NCBI GenBank assembly: GCA_049315325.1
Contig: JBMOKJ010000001.1
Coordinates: forward strand, 248,001-312,000
Direction of reading: 5' to 3'
DNA: 64,000 nt
Source: CAXXIC01 sp049315325
GTDB lineage: Bacteria > Bacteroidota > Bacteroidia > Bacteroidales > UBA7332
Part shown: piece by piece, positions 17,607-24,613 of the stretch
Position numbering within the stretch: the first letter of the stretch is position 1
How the letters are laid out: each line of letters opens with the position of its first letter
Notes under the pieces: generated by a model
Told to the model about the DNA's origin: nothing
Database searches by the model: none
Seen by the model: the letters and a program-made list of their open reading frames with translations, nothing else
Translations under genes and position numbers: made by a program

Positions 17607-18709
17607 TCTTCAAACTCTTTTTTTACTGCACTCAGCGCCGAAGCAATCACCTGATGCATGTCGTAATATTTATATTCTGCCAATCGACCACCAAACAGTA
17701 CATTGGGAACAGTGTCGGCTAACTTTTGGTATTTTCGATATAAAGCGTTATTTTTCTCCTCATTAATGGGATAATAACGATCCATGCCAGGCTTCCAATC
17801 CACCGAGTATTCGTGGGTGATAATCGTTGATTCTTGCACGCCAAACTCGAAGTGTTTATGCTCGACGATACGAGTAAATGGTACTGAACTTTCGGTATAA
17901 TTAACAACTGCATTCCCTTGAAAATTCGGGATATCCAACTCCGTTTGTTCGAACAGCAAAGAGCGATATTCAAGCGAACCATAACAGGAATCGAAAAATT
18001 CATCGATGCTTCCAGTAAAAACAATCTTATTCACTTTTGCTGAAAGCTCTTCGCGATTTGCGAGAAAATCGGTATCGAGCAGACATTCAACACCGTCGAG
18101 CAATTTATCGATGATAACATTGTAACCACCCTTGGGAATTCCTTGGTAAATGTCGTTGAAATAGTTGTTGTTGTATGTAAACCGAACTGGTAAACGTCTG
18201 ATTATAAATGGTGGAAGATCGACGCAAGACATTCCCCACTGCTTTTCGGTATATCCTTTTATCAACTTTTGATAAATATCGGTACCAACCAATTTAAGAG
18301 CCTGCTCTTCTAAGTTTTTGGGAGTTTCAATATTGAGATGTGCAATTTGATCTTCAATTTTTTGCTTCGCTTCTTCGGGTGTTTTCACTTTCCACAGTTG
18401 ATAGAAAGTGTTCATATTAAATGGAAGATTATACAATTCGTCCTCAAATATTGCCAAAGGAGAGTTGATGTAATTGTTGAACTCAGCAAACTGATTCACA
18501 TAATTCCACACTGTTTTGTCGGAAGTATGAAAAATATGTGCTCCGTAACTATGAATATTGATTCCGTTTCTATTTTCACAATAGATATTTCCTCCTAGGT
18601 GAGAACGTTTATCGACGACAAGACATCGTTTTCCTTTTTTGGTTGCTTCGTGAGCAAACACTGCCCCGAAAGGCCCTGAACCTACAATCAGATAGTCGTA
18701 TTCTTTCAT
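17594..18709 (-). CDS. glf: UDP-galactopyranose mutase
   Basis: 371 residues, the normal UGM length. The FAD-binding motif VGSGPFG is at 9-15, followed by the VDKRSHLGGN strand near 32. HSYGAHIFHTS near 52, GYTEKQWG near 155 and a C-terminal FGGRLAEYKYYDMHQVI are diagnostic. The enzyme converts UDP-galactopyranose to UDP-galactofuranose in the cytoplasm, the donor for Galf transferases. It lies 10 nt after ino1 and overlaps the DUF4422 gene. Its place directly between inositol-phosphate synthase and glycosyltransferases suggests the lipid glycan contains Galf. Confidence 0.95.
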   Translation of the reverse strand: MKEYDYLIVGSGPFGAVFAHEATKKGKRCLVVDKRSHLGGNIYCENRNGINIHSYGAHIFHTSDKTVWNYVNQFAEFNNYINSPLAIFEDELYNLPFNMNTFYQLWKVKTPEEAKQKIEDQIAHLNIETPKNLEEQALKLVGTDIYQKLIKGYTEKQWGMSCVDLPPFIIRRLPVRFTYNNNYFNDIYQGIPKGGYNVIIDKLLDGVECLLDTDFLANREELSAKVNKIVFTGSIDEFFDSCYGSLEYRSLLFEQTELDIPNFQGNAVVNYTESSVPFTRIVEHKHFEFGVQESTIITHEYSVDWKPGMDRYYPINEEKNNALYRKYQKLADTVPNVLFGGRLAEYKYYDMHQVIASALSAVKKEFEECQK

Positions 18710-18719
18710 CTAAAGCGTT

Positions 18720-20024
18720 TTATTCTCCCTCTTCTAAATCAAACGTCTCTTCGCCAATCAATTCACGAAGTTTGTTTTTCAGCACATCGTATTGCACAAA
18801 AATGTCATGTCGCGGAAGTTTTCCAGGAGCATGCATAGGACTCTTGAAGTAGAACCCGAGCCATGTCTGCATACCTGACAACCCGCTGCGCTGCGCCAAA
18901 TCGGTGAGCAAAACGAGGTCGAGACAAAGTGGAGCAGCCAAAATAGAGTCGCGACAAAGGAAATTAACCTTCATCTGCATCGGATAACCCATCCAACCCA
19001 CGAGGTCGATGTTGTCCCAGCTCTCTTTGTTGTCTTTGCGCGGCGGGTAGTAGTTGATGCGCACTTTATGATAAATATCGGAATACAAATCGGGATAATC
19101 GTCAGCTACCAAAATGCTCTCGATGACCGACAGTTTGCTCTCTTCTTTTGTTTTGAAATTGCTTGGTTCGTCGAGCACTTCGCCGTCGCGATTGCCAAGA
19201 ATATTGGTCGAAAACCAACCTTCGAGACCCAGCATGCGGGTTTTGAACATCGGCGCCAACACTGTTTTGAGTAGCGTTTGTCCCGTTTTGAAGTCTTTTC
19301 CGCAAAATGCAACGCCAGTTTTAGCGGCTAGTTCGTCCATCGCAGGAAAATCAACCGTCAAGTTCGGTGCTCCATTGATGTACGGAACTCTTTCCATCAA
19401 TGCAGCAAAGGCATAACATACACTTGGCGCCACATCGGTATCGTTCGCTTTCATTGCCTTTTCTAACGCTTCCAAAGATTTGTGAGCAGCGCTTTCTTTC
19501 TGGAAAATCTCGGTACTTCCTGCCCAAAGAACCACCATGCGATCGCAGCCGTTCTCTTTTTTGAACGATCGAATATCTTCGCGCACCTGCTCCATCAGTT
19601 CCCAACGGGTAGCACCGGTTTTAATCCAAGTGCCGTTGAGACGTTTCACATAGTTTTGGTCGAAAACGCCCTTCATCGGTCGAATCGCCTGCATCTCTTC
19701 AAGAATGCCATCGACATCCTTCGCCAAAAGCACTTCGGCATGAAGTGCGGCTTCGTAAACATTTTCGGGGAAAATATCCCATCCACCAAAGACTATATCG
19801 TTGAGTTGGGTCAAAGGAATCACATCGTTGAGCTTTTCGTTGACGATTTTGCCGTCACGTTTCAGTTTAATGTGCGAAAGTTGAGTCATCGAACCGATTG
19901 GTTTGGTCAATCCCTTTCGTGCTGCCAACGTGCCTGCAATAAATGTAGAAGCCACCGCTCCGCCAACTCCAACTACCAAAACACCCAATTTCCCTTGAGC
20001 TTCCTTAACTTCACTGCCTGTCAT
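18720..20024 (-). CDS. ino1: Inositol-3-phosphate synthase (myo-inositol-1-phosphate synthase)
   Basis: 434 residues, similar to the bacterial form. The NAD-binding loop VVGVGGAVAS is near residue 16. MVVLWAGSTEIF near 167, NGAPNLTVDFPA near 218, GKDFKTGQT near 243 and DSILAAPLCLD near 356 are typical of the family. The enzyme isomerises and cyclises glucose 6-phosphate to inositol phosphate in the cytoplasm. It follows the HAD gene by 46 nt and precedes glf by 10 nt. In Bacteroides the homologue supplies inositol for phosphoinositol sphingolipids; I infer the same here. Confidence 0.93.
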   Translation of the reverse strand: MTGSEVKEAQGKLGVLVVGVGGAVASTFIAGTLAARKGLTKPIGSMTQLSHIKLKRDGKIVNEKLNDVIPLTQLNDIVFGGWDIFPENVYEAALHAEVLLAKDVDGILEEMQAIRPMKGVFDQNYVKRLNGTWIKTGATRWELMEQVREDIRSFKKENGCDRMVVLWAGSTEIFQKESAAHKSLEALEKAMKANDTDVAPSVCYAFAALMERVPYINGAPNLTVDFPAMDELAAKTGVAFCGKDFKTGQTLLKTVLAPMFKTRMLGLEGWFSTNILGNRDGEVLDEPSNFKTKEESKLSVIESILVADDYPDLYSDIYHKVRINYYPPRKDNKESWDNIDLVGWMGYPMQMKVNFLCRDSILAAPLCLDLVLLTDLAQRSGLSGMQTWLGFYFKSPMHAPGKLPRHDIFVQYDVLKNKLRELIGEETFDLEEGE

Positions 20025-20070
20025 ATTCTTTGTATATTGTTTTCGGAATGCAAGATACGTCTTTAGACTG

Positions 20071-20790
20071 TTACACTCCTAAATATTGTGTTAATTCATT
20101 AAAATTAGCGATAATTGCTTTGCAATTTGCTAACGATTTGTCCTCTTTTTCCGATTCGTCCCACGCTTTTCCCTGAATCCAGATTGTCTCGAAGCCAATC
20201 GATTGCGCTGGCACAATGTCTTTACTCACCGAATCGCCAATCACCATACATTCTGCAGGAGCAAATCCCAACGCCTCAGCTCCGAGTTTGAAAATCTGCG
20301 GATCTGGCTTTCGTATACCCACCACCGCTGATTCGATAATGATCGGGAAATACTCTGCCAAACCGAAATCTTGCAAAACCCTCTCAATATTTCCATAAAA
20401 GTTGGAAACCAACACCATGGGATATTTTTTCGACAATTTTGCTAGTGTTTTAGCAGCTTCGGCGGTAGTCTGTTTTGCAAAACTATAACAACTTTCCGCC
20501 ACGTAAGTCTCTATTTTTTCTGAAAAATGCCTACCTTTCAGAAAACGATTTTCAATCAGATAATCAGCCTGAAGACGACATTTTATCGCCAAAACATCTT
20601 TGAAATTATGTTCAGGTCGAATCAGTGGTTGACGAGCCAATGCCCGCTCACCAAAAACGTATGCCTCCCGAAATTGCTCTTTCGAAACTGGAATTTTAGC
20701 CTCCAAATAGGCACTCCAAAGCACTTCTGCCCAATGCTGGCCGTTGGTATCAATCGTTCCGCCGTAGTCGAAAAGTAATCCTTTTGTCAT
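20071..20790 (-). CDS. HAD-superfamily protein with altered motif I
   Basis: 239 residues, HAD subfamily I with a helical cap (about 15-110). Motif I reads FDYGGTID (nucleophile Asp8), so the second Asp expected two residues later is Gly. Motif II is VLVSNFYG near 131, the motif III lysine is in GIRKPDP near 160, and motif IV is MVIGDSVSKDI near 181. The missing acid/base Asp argues against simple assignment as a classical phosphatase. Position between the CDP-alcohol transferase and ino1 suggests it acts on a phosphoinositol intermediate. A TACTTTTG element at 20798-20805 lies unusually close to the start. Confidence 0.8.
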   Translation of the reverse strand: MTKGLLFDYGGTIDTNGQHWAEVLWSAYLEAKIPVSKEQFREAYVFGERALARQPLIRPEHNFKDVLAIKCRLQADYLIENRFLKGRHFSEKIETYVAESCYSFAKQTTAEAAKTLAKLSKKYPMVLVSNFYGNIERVLQDFGLAEYFPIIIESAVVGIRKPDPQIFKLGAEALGFAPAECMVIGDSVSKDIVPAQSIGFETIWIQGKAWDESEKEDKSLANCKAIIANFNELTQYLGV

Positions 20791-20811
20791 AGCAACGCAA
20801 AAGTATAACTT

Positions 20812-21723
20812 CTATAACTCATTGCGAAACAATTTCGCATAAAAATGCGCACAAAACGATTCGTGACGGTAGCGCATATAGATTAATGCCGCATTTAGGA
20901 CAGTAAGTTCGAAAACAAAAAATATCCACGGCTTTCCAATAAACAGTCCGACAAAGAGGATAATACATCGCCAGTTGAAGGTAAGAAAGTTAGTGTATTT
21001 CATCAACGGTTTACTCTTTTCACGAAATTCATCACGCAATTTTTGTGGTATATCGTTGCTGTATTTTTCTTGAAAAAGAGTGAAGAATTTTTGAAGTTTA
21101 GGTGTCAACAGTTCCTGATTTCTAGTATAATTGAAATAAGAAAGCATTGCAAATTTCGAAAATGGCTCCTTTGTCCAACTTTTCGACAGAAACTTCTCAT
21201 AAACAATTACACTGCGATCGAATTCGCTACCTTTTTTATTATTCAAAAACATCAAATGCAGCGTTCGATAATAGTCGGCTAATGCAGTTTGGATAGGGTG
21301 CATAAAACCTGCAGAAGCGGGCAAAATCCAAATCCAGGGAGAATAACCTTCGTTTAACATACGAAAAAAGACAAAAATGTAGATCGAAACGAACCAAAAA
21401 TATTCAGCCGCGCCATCTAGCCAACGCCCAATGGCAGAGGTTTGTCCGGTCATTCTTGCAAGTTGACCATCGGCGCTATCCATCATATTGGCGACCATCA
21501 GCATTGCCATTCCAATAGCATTCAAATAAATGTCTGAGAAATAGAAGAAATAGCCTGCAAATGCACCTAAAAAGATTGAAGTAATTGTCACCTGATTTGG
21601 TGTAATTTTTAGTTTTTCTGCCAAAAGAGCCATTTGATAACCAATCGGGCGGTAAAACAAAATGTCGATTGTTTCTTCGGTGTCCGCCGATTTCAGCGTC
21701 GATTCAAGTGTTGTTTTTGTCAT
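20812..21723 (-). CDS. CDP-alcohol phosphatidyltransferase family protein (putative inositol-lipid synthase)
   Basis: 303 residues with about six membrane spans. The family motif is present as D82..D85-G86..A89-R90........G99...D103...E107. The last position, normally Asp, is Glu (codon GAA). About 110 residues of soluble sequence between predicted spans (about 165-245) are longer than in short PI/PG synthases. The enzyme should join an alcohol such as inositol phosphate with a CDP-activated partner at the inner membrane. It lies 11 nt after the nucleotidyltransferase gene and 21 nt before the HAD gene. Product inferred from ino1 in the same run. Confidence 0.85.
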   Translation of the reverse strand: MTKTTLESTLKSADTEETIDILFYRPIGYQMALLAEKLKITPNQVTITSIFLGAFAGYFFYFSDIYLNAIGMAMLMVANMMDSADGQLARMTGQTSAIGRWLDGAAEYFWFVSIYIFVFFRMLNEGYSPWIWILPASAGFMHPIQTALADYYRTLHLMFLNNKKGSEFDRSVIVYEKFLSKSWTKEPFSKFAMLSYFNYTRNQELLTPKLQKFFTLFQEKYSNDIPQKLRDEFREKSKPLMKYTNFLTFNWRCIILFVGLFIGKPWIFFVFELTVLNAALIYMRYRHESFCAHFYAKLFRNEL

Positions 21724-21734
21724 AATTGTATGTT

Positions 21735-23300
21735 TTAAAGGACGGAGCGAATGATTTCCACCATTGCCTCAGCTGCCTCTTCTCGAAAAGGTCTGAAGCT
21801 CGGAAAATCATTAAAATCTATCACATGAATCTGCCCATCAGCAGAGACAATCGCATCGCCACCCCAAATCTGCAAACCCAAGGCTAAAGATGCTTCTCTG
21901 CAAATCGTTTCAAGTCGGTTTTGGTCGAATTTCAATTGGGGATTGTGTCCATTGACAATTTCTTGTCCGAATTTACTGTGATTCACTTCCAACGGATAAA
22001 ACCAATGAAAGAAATCGGTATCCGAAACTCCGTAAAACTTCACTAAATTGCCTTCGAGGTGTCGATTGACGACTACTTTTTTGATGCCTCGATTCGCAAA
22101 TTGTAAAAGAACAGTCGGTAATTCTGAGATATTATCTACAAAGCAAACATCTTCCTTCGAAGTAGTATGCCCATCTGCTCGCTTCACCCACATTTTCTCA
22201 AACGGCACTTTTTGCAACACATCCTTCTCGTCGCTCATCAAAATAACTGTTTCTGGATATGGAATCTGAGCAGTCAACAAAGCAATCGTCATATTAAATC
22301 GGTCACATTCAACCACAGCATTTGCCGAATTGAATACTTTCACTCCTTTCTCTTCCAAATTCATCAATTTTGCAAGCGTTTTCCATCTACGCGCCATGTG
22401 GAGAACGACTTTTTCATCTTCGTATTTGTGTATAAAACGATTCTCTTCATATTCGTTTACTACATAACCTAAATTTCGCAATTTGGCAACCACTGCTTCA
22501 AAGATAGCGGCATCGTTTTCAACTGAATTCGGGGAAAATTCGGGAGAACGACGGATAGCAGCAATCGTTTTTCGAGTCGTAAGTCGTAAGTCGTAAGTCG
22601 TGTTTGGGGAGGTTATTTTTTCAGCTTTTGCAATATCTCCGGCATGATCGACATCGATAATTTTTGAAAACGGAAAAGCCTGTAACGTCAATCCTGCTTC
22701 GACCAATCCACGTTGAAACTCCCGCATACGGAGTTTTCCGTTGGCAAAACAATCATCCAAAACCCCTAAGGAACGGGGTGTCAAGCCATAAATTCCACCG
22801 GAAATGTATTTCGCACTATCATATTCTTTATCCAAAAAGCCTGTAATCTTCATTTGGGCATCCACATCTACATAAAGCGGTTTTTCGTCGTCGATGTAGT
22901 CGGTCACAGCCATCATCCCGTCGAGCGTTTCGTTTTGTTCGAAAGCCTGAATGTATGCCGAAAATTCTTTTTCGTAGAAAATCGTATCGACCGTCGTCAG
23001 GCAACACTTCCCTTTCTCGAGAAACGAAGCCAAAGCCGCAAAACTGTGCATCGACCCGGGCGTGCTTTTTATAACCAAATTGAACGGAATTTTTAGTTTC
23101 AACTGCGAAACCCACGCCTGAACCTCCGTCATTTCTTCGTTGATAATCAGGCTAATGGATTCAGCATTATTCGCCAAAAAGATACGAATCAGCCGTTCAA
23201 TCAATGCCTCGCCATTCACCTGCACCAAAGGTTTGGGCAATACCACGCCCTCTTGTTTGAGGCGCGATCCTTCTCCGGCGGCTATGATGGCGTAATGCAT
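21735..23300 (-). CDS. Nucleotidyltransferase / ATP-grasp fusion protein
   Basis: 521 residues in two parts. Residues 1 to about 230 are a MobA/GlmU-type nucleotidyltransferase: IIAAGEGSRL at 4-13, LPKPLVQVNG near 22 and VTTVDTIF near 100. Residues about 245-521 look like an ATP-grasp ligase or kinase: VWVKRADGHTTS near 372, KVVVNRHLEGN near 404, WGGDAIV near 479 and the metal-binding VIDFNDFPSF near 493. The linker (about 233-243) is encoded by a heptanucleotide tandem repeat. I infer that the first part makes a CDP- or other NDP-activated (inositol) phosphate for the CDP-alcohol transferase downstream; the second part could add phosphate or an amino acid. First gene of the inositol run. Confidence 0.75.
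   Translation of the reverse strand: MHYAIIAAGEGSRLKQEGVVLPKPLVQVNGEALIERLIRIFLANNAESISLIINEEMTEVQAWVSQLKLKIPFNLVIKSTPGSMHSFAALASFLEKGKCCLTTVDTIFYEKEFSAYIQAFEQNETLDGMMAVTDYIDDEKPLYVDVDAQMKITGFLDKEYDSAKYISGGIYGLTPRSLGVLDDCFANGKLRMREFQRGLVEAGLTLQAFPFSKIIDVDHAGDIAKAEKITSPNTTYDLRLTTRKTIAAIRRSPEFSPNSVENDAAIFEAVVAKLRNLGYVVNEYEENRFIHKYEDEKVVLHMARRWKTLAKLMNLEEKGVKVFNSANAVVECDRFNMTIALLTAQIPYPETVILMSDEKDVLQKVPFEKMWVKRADGHTTSKEDVCFVDNISELPTVLLQFANRGIKKVVVNRHLEGNLVKFYGVSDTDFFHWFYPLEVNHSKFGQEIVNGHNPQLKFDQNRLETICREASLALGLQIWGGDAIVSADGQIHVIDFNDFPSFRPFREEAAEAMVEIIRSVL
22575..22601. repeat. Heptanucleotide tandem repeat inside a coding sequence
   Basis: AGTCGTA is repeated three times perfectly, followed by six matching bases (3.9 copies, plus-strand reading). 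It encodes the linker between the two domains of the nucleotidyltransferase/ATP-grasp protein. As seven is not a multiple of three, gain or loss of one unit would shift the frame. Confidence 0.9.
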
Positions 23301-23307
23301 ATTTTCG

Positions 23308-23333
23308 ATTTACAATTTGTTCATTTACAATTT
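23308..23333. repeat. Paired ATTTACAATTT direct repeat
   Basis: The 11-mer ATTTACAATTT occurs at 23308-23318 and 23323-23333 in the 76-nt space between the rnhA stop and the nucleotidyltransferase start. Similar short TTACAATT arrays are common between Bacteroidota genes; no function known to me. Confidence 0.5.
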
Positions 23334-23355
23334 ACTATTCATGGGCACATTGAGC

Positions 23356-23979
23356 TCACTTTCTTCCAAAATCGGCAGGAATTTCACCCCATATTTTGGT
23401 TTCCCATTTCAAGAGTTTGTTCGAAAAGAAGTTTTCGCTAAGCCACTTTTCGGCACGTTCGATGAGGTCAAAAATCTCACCGTTGCGGTCAGTCGCATCG
23501 AGTTTTGTTTTGCACTTTTTGCGACGCACCCACCCAATTGCAGTGATGCTGTCGGAGTAGATGGTCATGGTGCTGTTGTTCTTTTTCAGGAATGCCAATG
23601 CGTGAACGATGGCGAGAAATTCGCCAATGTTGTTCGTTCCATCGTGATACGGACCAACGCGAAAAATCTCCTGCCCTGTCTGAATATAAACGCCCCGATA
23701 CTCCATCAATCCGGGATTTCCAAGACACGACGCATCGACTGCTAACGCATCCTCAATAAAAGGAGTAAGCGTAAAGTTTGGCGTTTTGGGTTTGGGTGTC
23801 GTTTTAGCAGAAGGTTTTGGTTTTCCTTCGAAAAAAGCCAATTCGGCCTCAGTGGCAGAGGGATACGATTTGTATTTTGCGCCTTCGAAACCATCGACTT
23901 GCGCTTTGCACTCTTCCCAATTGGGATAAATGCCCGGCTCGCGACCTTCCCACACGACGTAAAACTTCGACTTTTTCAT
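23356..23979 (-). CDS. rnhA: Ribonuclease H with N-terminal viroplasmin-like domain
   Basis: 207 residues from the ATG at 23979. The frame is open 15 codons further, but the domain begins KSKFYVVWEGREPGIY, so the internal ATG is chosen. Residues about 1-50 are the viroplasmin/RNase H1 hybrid-binding domain. The catalytic domain shows AVDASCLGNPG, NIGEFLAIVHA, IYSDSITA and a C-terminal IPADFGRK, which supply the D-E-D-D metal ligands. It removes RNA from RNA-DNA hybrids. A TATTTTTG element lies 22 nt upstream. Confidence 0.9.
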   Translation of the reverse strand: MKKSKFYVVWEGREPGIYPNWEECKAQVDGFEGAKYKSYPSATEAELAFFEGKPKPSAKTTPKPKTPNFTLTPFIEDALAVDASCLGNPGLMEYRGVYIQTGQEIFRVGPYHDGTNNIGEFLAIVHALAFLKKNNSTMTIYSDSITAIGWVRRKKCKTKLDATDRNGEIFDLIERAEKWLSENFFSNKLLKWETKIWGEIPADFGRK

Positions 23980-24001
23980 TCCCTGACGCTCTATTTCAAG
24001 A

Positions 24002-24009
24002 CAAAAATA
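24002..24009 (-). promoter_or_regulatory. -7 promoter element TATTTTTG
   Basis: Exact TAnnTTTG match on the minus strand, 22 nt before the preferred rnhA start at 23979. If used, it supports that start, because the longer frame (from 24024) would begin upstream of it. Confidence 0.5.
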
Positions 24010-24041
24010 GAGATTATTCTTCACTTATGGCTAAAATCTGC

Positions 24042-24049
24042 TAAATTTG
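24042..24049 (+). promoter_or_regulatory. -7 promoter element TAAATTTG
   Basis: Exact TAnnTTTG match, 33 nt before the aroK ATG. Confidence 0.5.
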
Positions 24050-24082
24050 CCCTTTCGATAACCGCTAACGATTTCAAAACAG

Positions 24083-24613
24083 ATGACAAGAATTTTCTTA
24101 ATCGGGTATATGGGTGCCGGCAAGACGACTGTGGGGCGAATTCTCGCGTCGCGGCTCAACCTCTCGTTTGTCGATTTGGATTTGTTTATCGAGAAGCGTT
24201 TCCACAAAACCATCAACGAGATTTTTGCTGAAAAAGGCGAAGAGGGTTTTCGGCAGATGGAGCAAGAGGCACTGCACGAAGTGGGTGAATACGAAGATGT
24301 GCTAATTTCAGTCGGAGGCGGCGCACCGTGTTTTTTCGATAACATCGGTTTTATGAACGAAAAAGGGAACTCGATTTACCTGAAAGTGAATGCCGATGTG
24401 CTCGCCGCACGCCTCAACACGGGTAAACACAGCCGTCCGTTGCTGAAAGACAAATCGGAAGCCGAAATCAAGGATTTCATCCTGTCGATGCTCGAAAAGC
24501 GCGAGCCGTTCTACAATCAGGCGAAACTCGTGTTCGACGCATCCGAATTTGGGAATAAAGGTGGAGTAGAACAAACGGTTGCTCACCTCATCGAAAAACT
24601 GAACGCGCAATGA
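24083..24613 (+). CDS. aroK: Shikimate kinase
   Basis: 176 residues, the usual length. The P-loop GYMGAGKTT is at 8-16, followed by FVDLDLFIEK (shikimate-binding Asp) near 31, GEEGFRQMEQ near 53 and SVGGGAPCF near 76. The lid region contains GKHSRPLL near 112. It phosphorylates shikimate in the chorismate pathway in the cytoplasm. The stop codon overlaps the start of the following glycosyltransferase (ATGA), so the two are translationally coupled although functionally unrelated. Confidence 0.95.
   Translation: MTRIFLIGYMGAGKTTVGRILASRLNLSFVDLDLFIEKRFHKTINEIFAEKGEEGFRQMEQEALHEVGEYEDVLISVGGGAPCFFDNIGFMNEKGNSIYLKVNADVLAARLNTGKHSRPLLKDKSEAEIKDFILSMLEKREPFYNQAKLVFDASEFGNKGGVEQTVAHLIEKLNAQ

Noticed and set aside
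19482..20066. A 194-codon plus-strand frame opposite ino1
   Set aside because: Shadow of ino1; no recognisable domain, composition like a complementary-strand artefact.
22575..22601. CRISPR-like repeat reading of the heptamer array
   Set aside because: Unit is only 7 nt without spacers; not a CRISPR array. No CRISPR array or cas gene is seen anywhere in the window.
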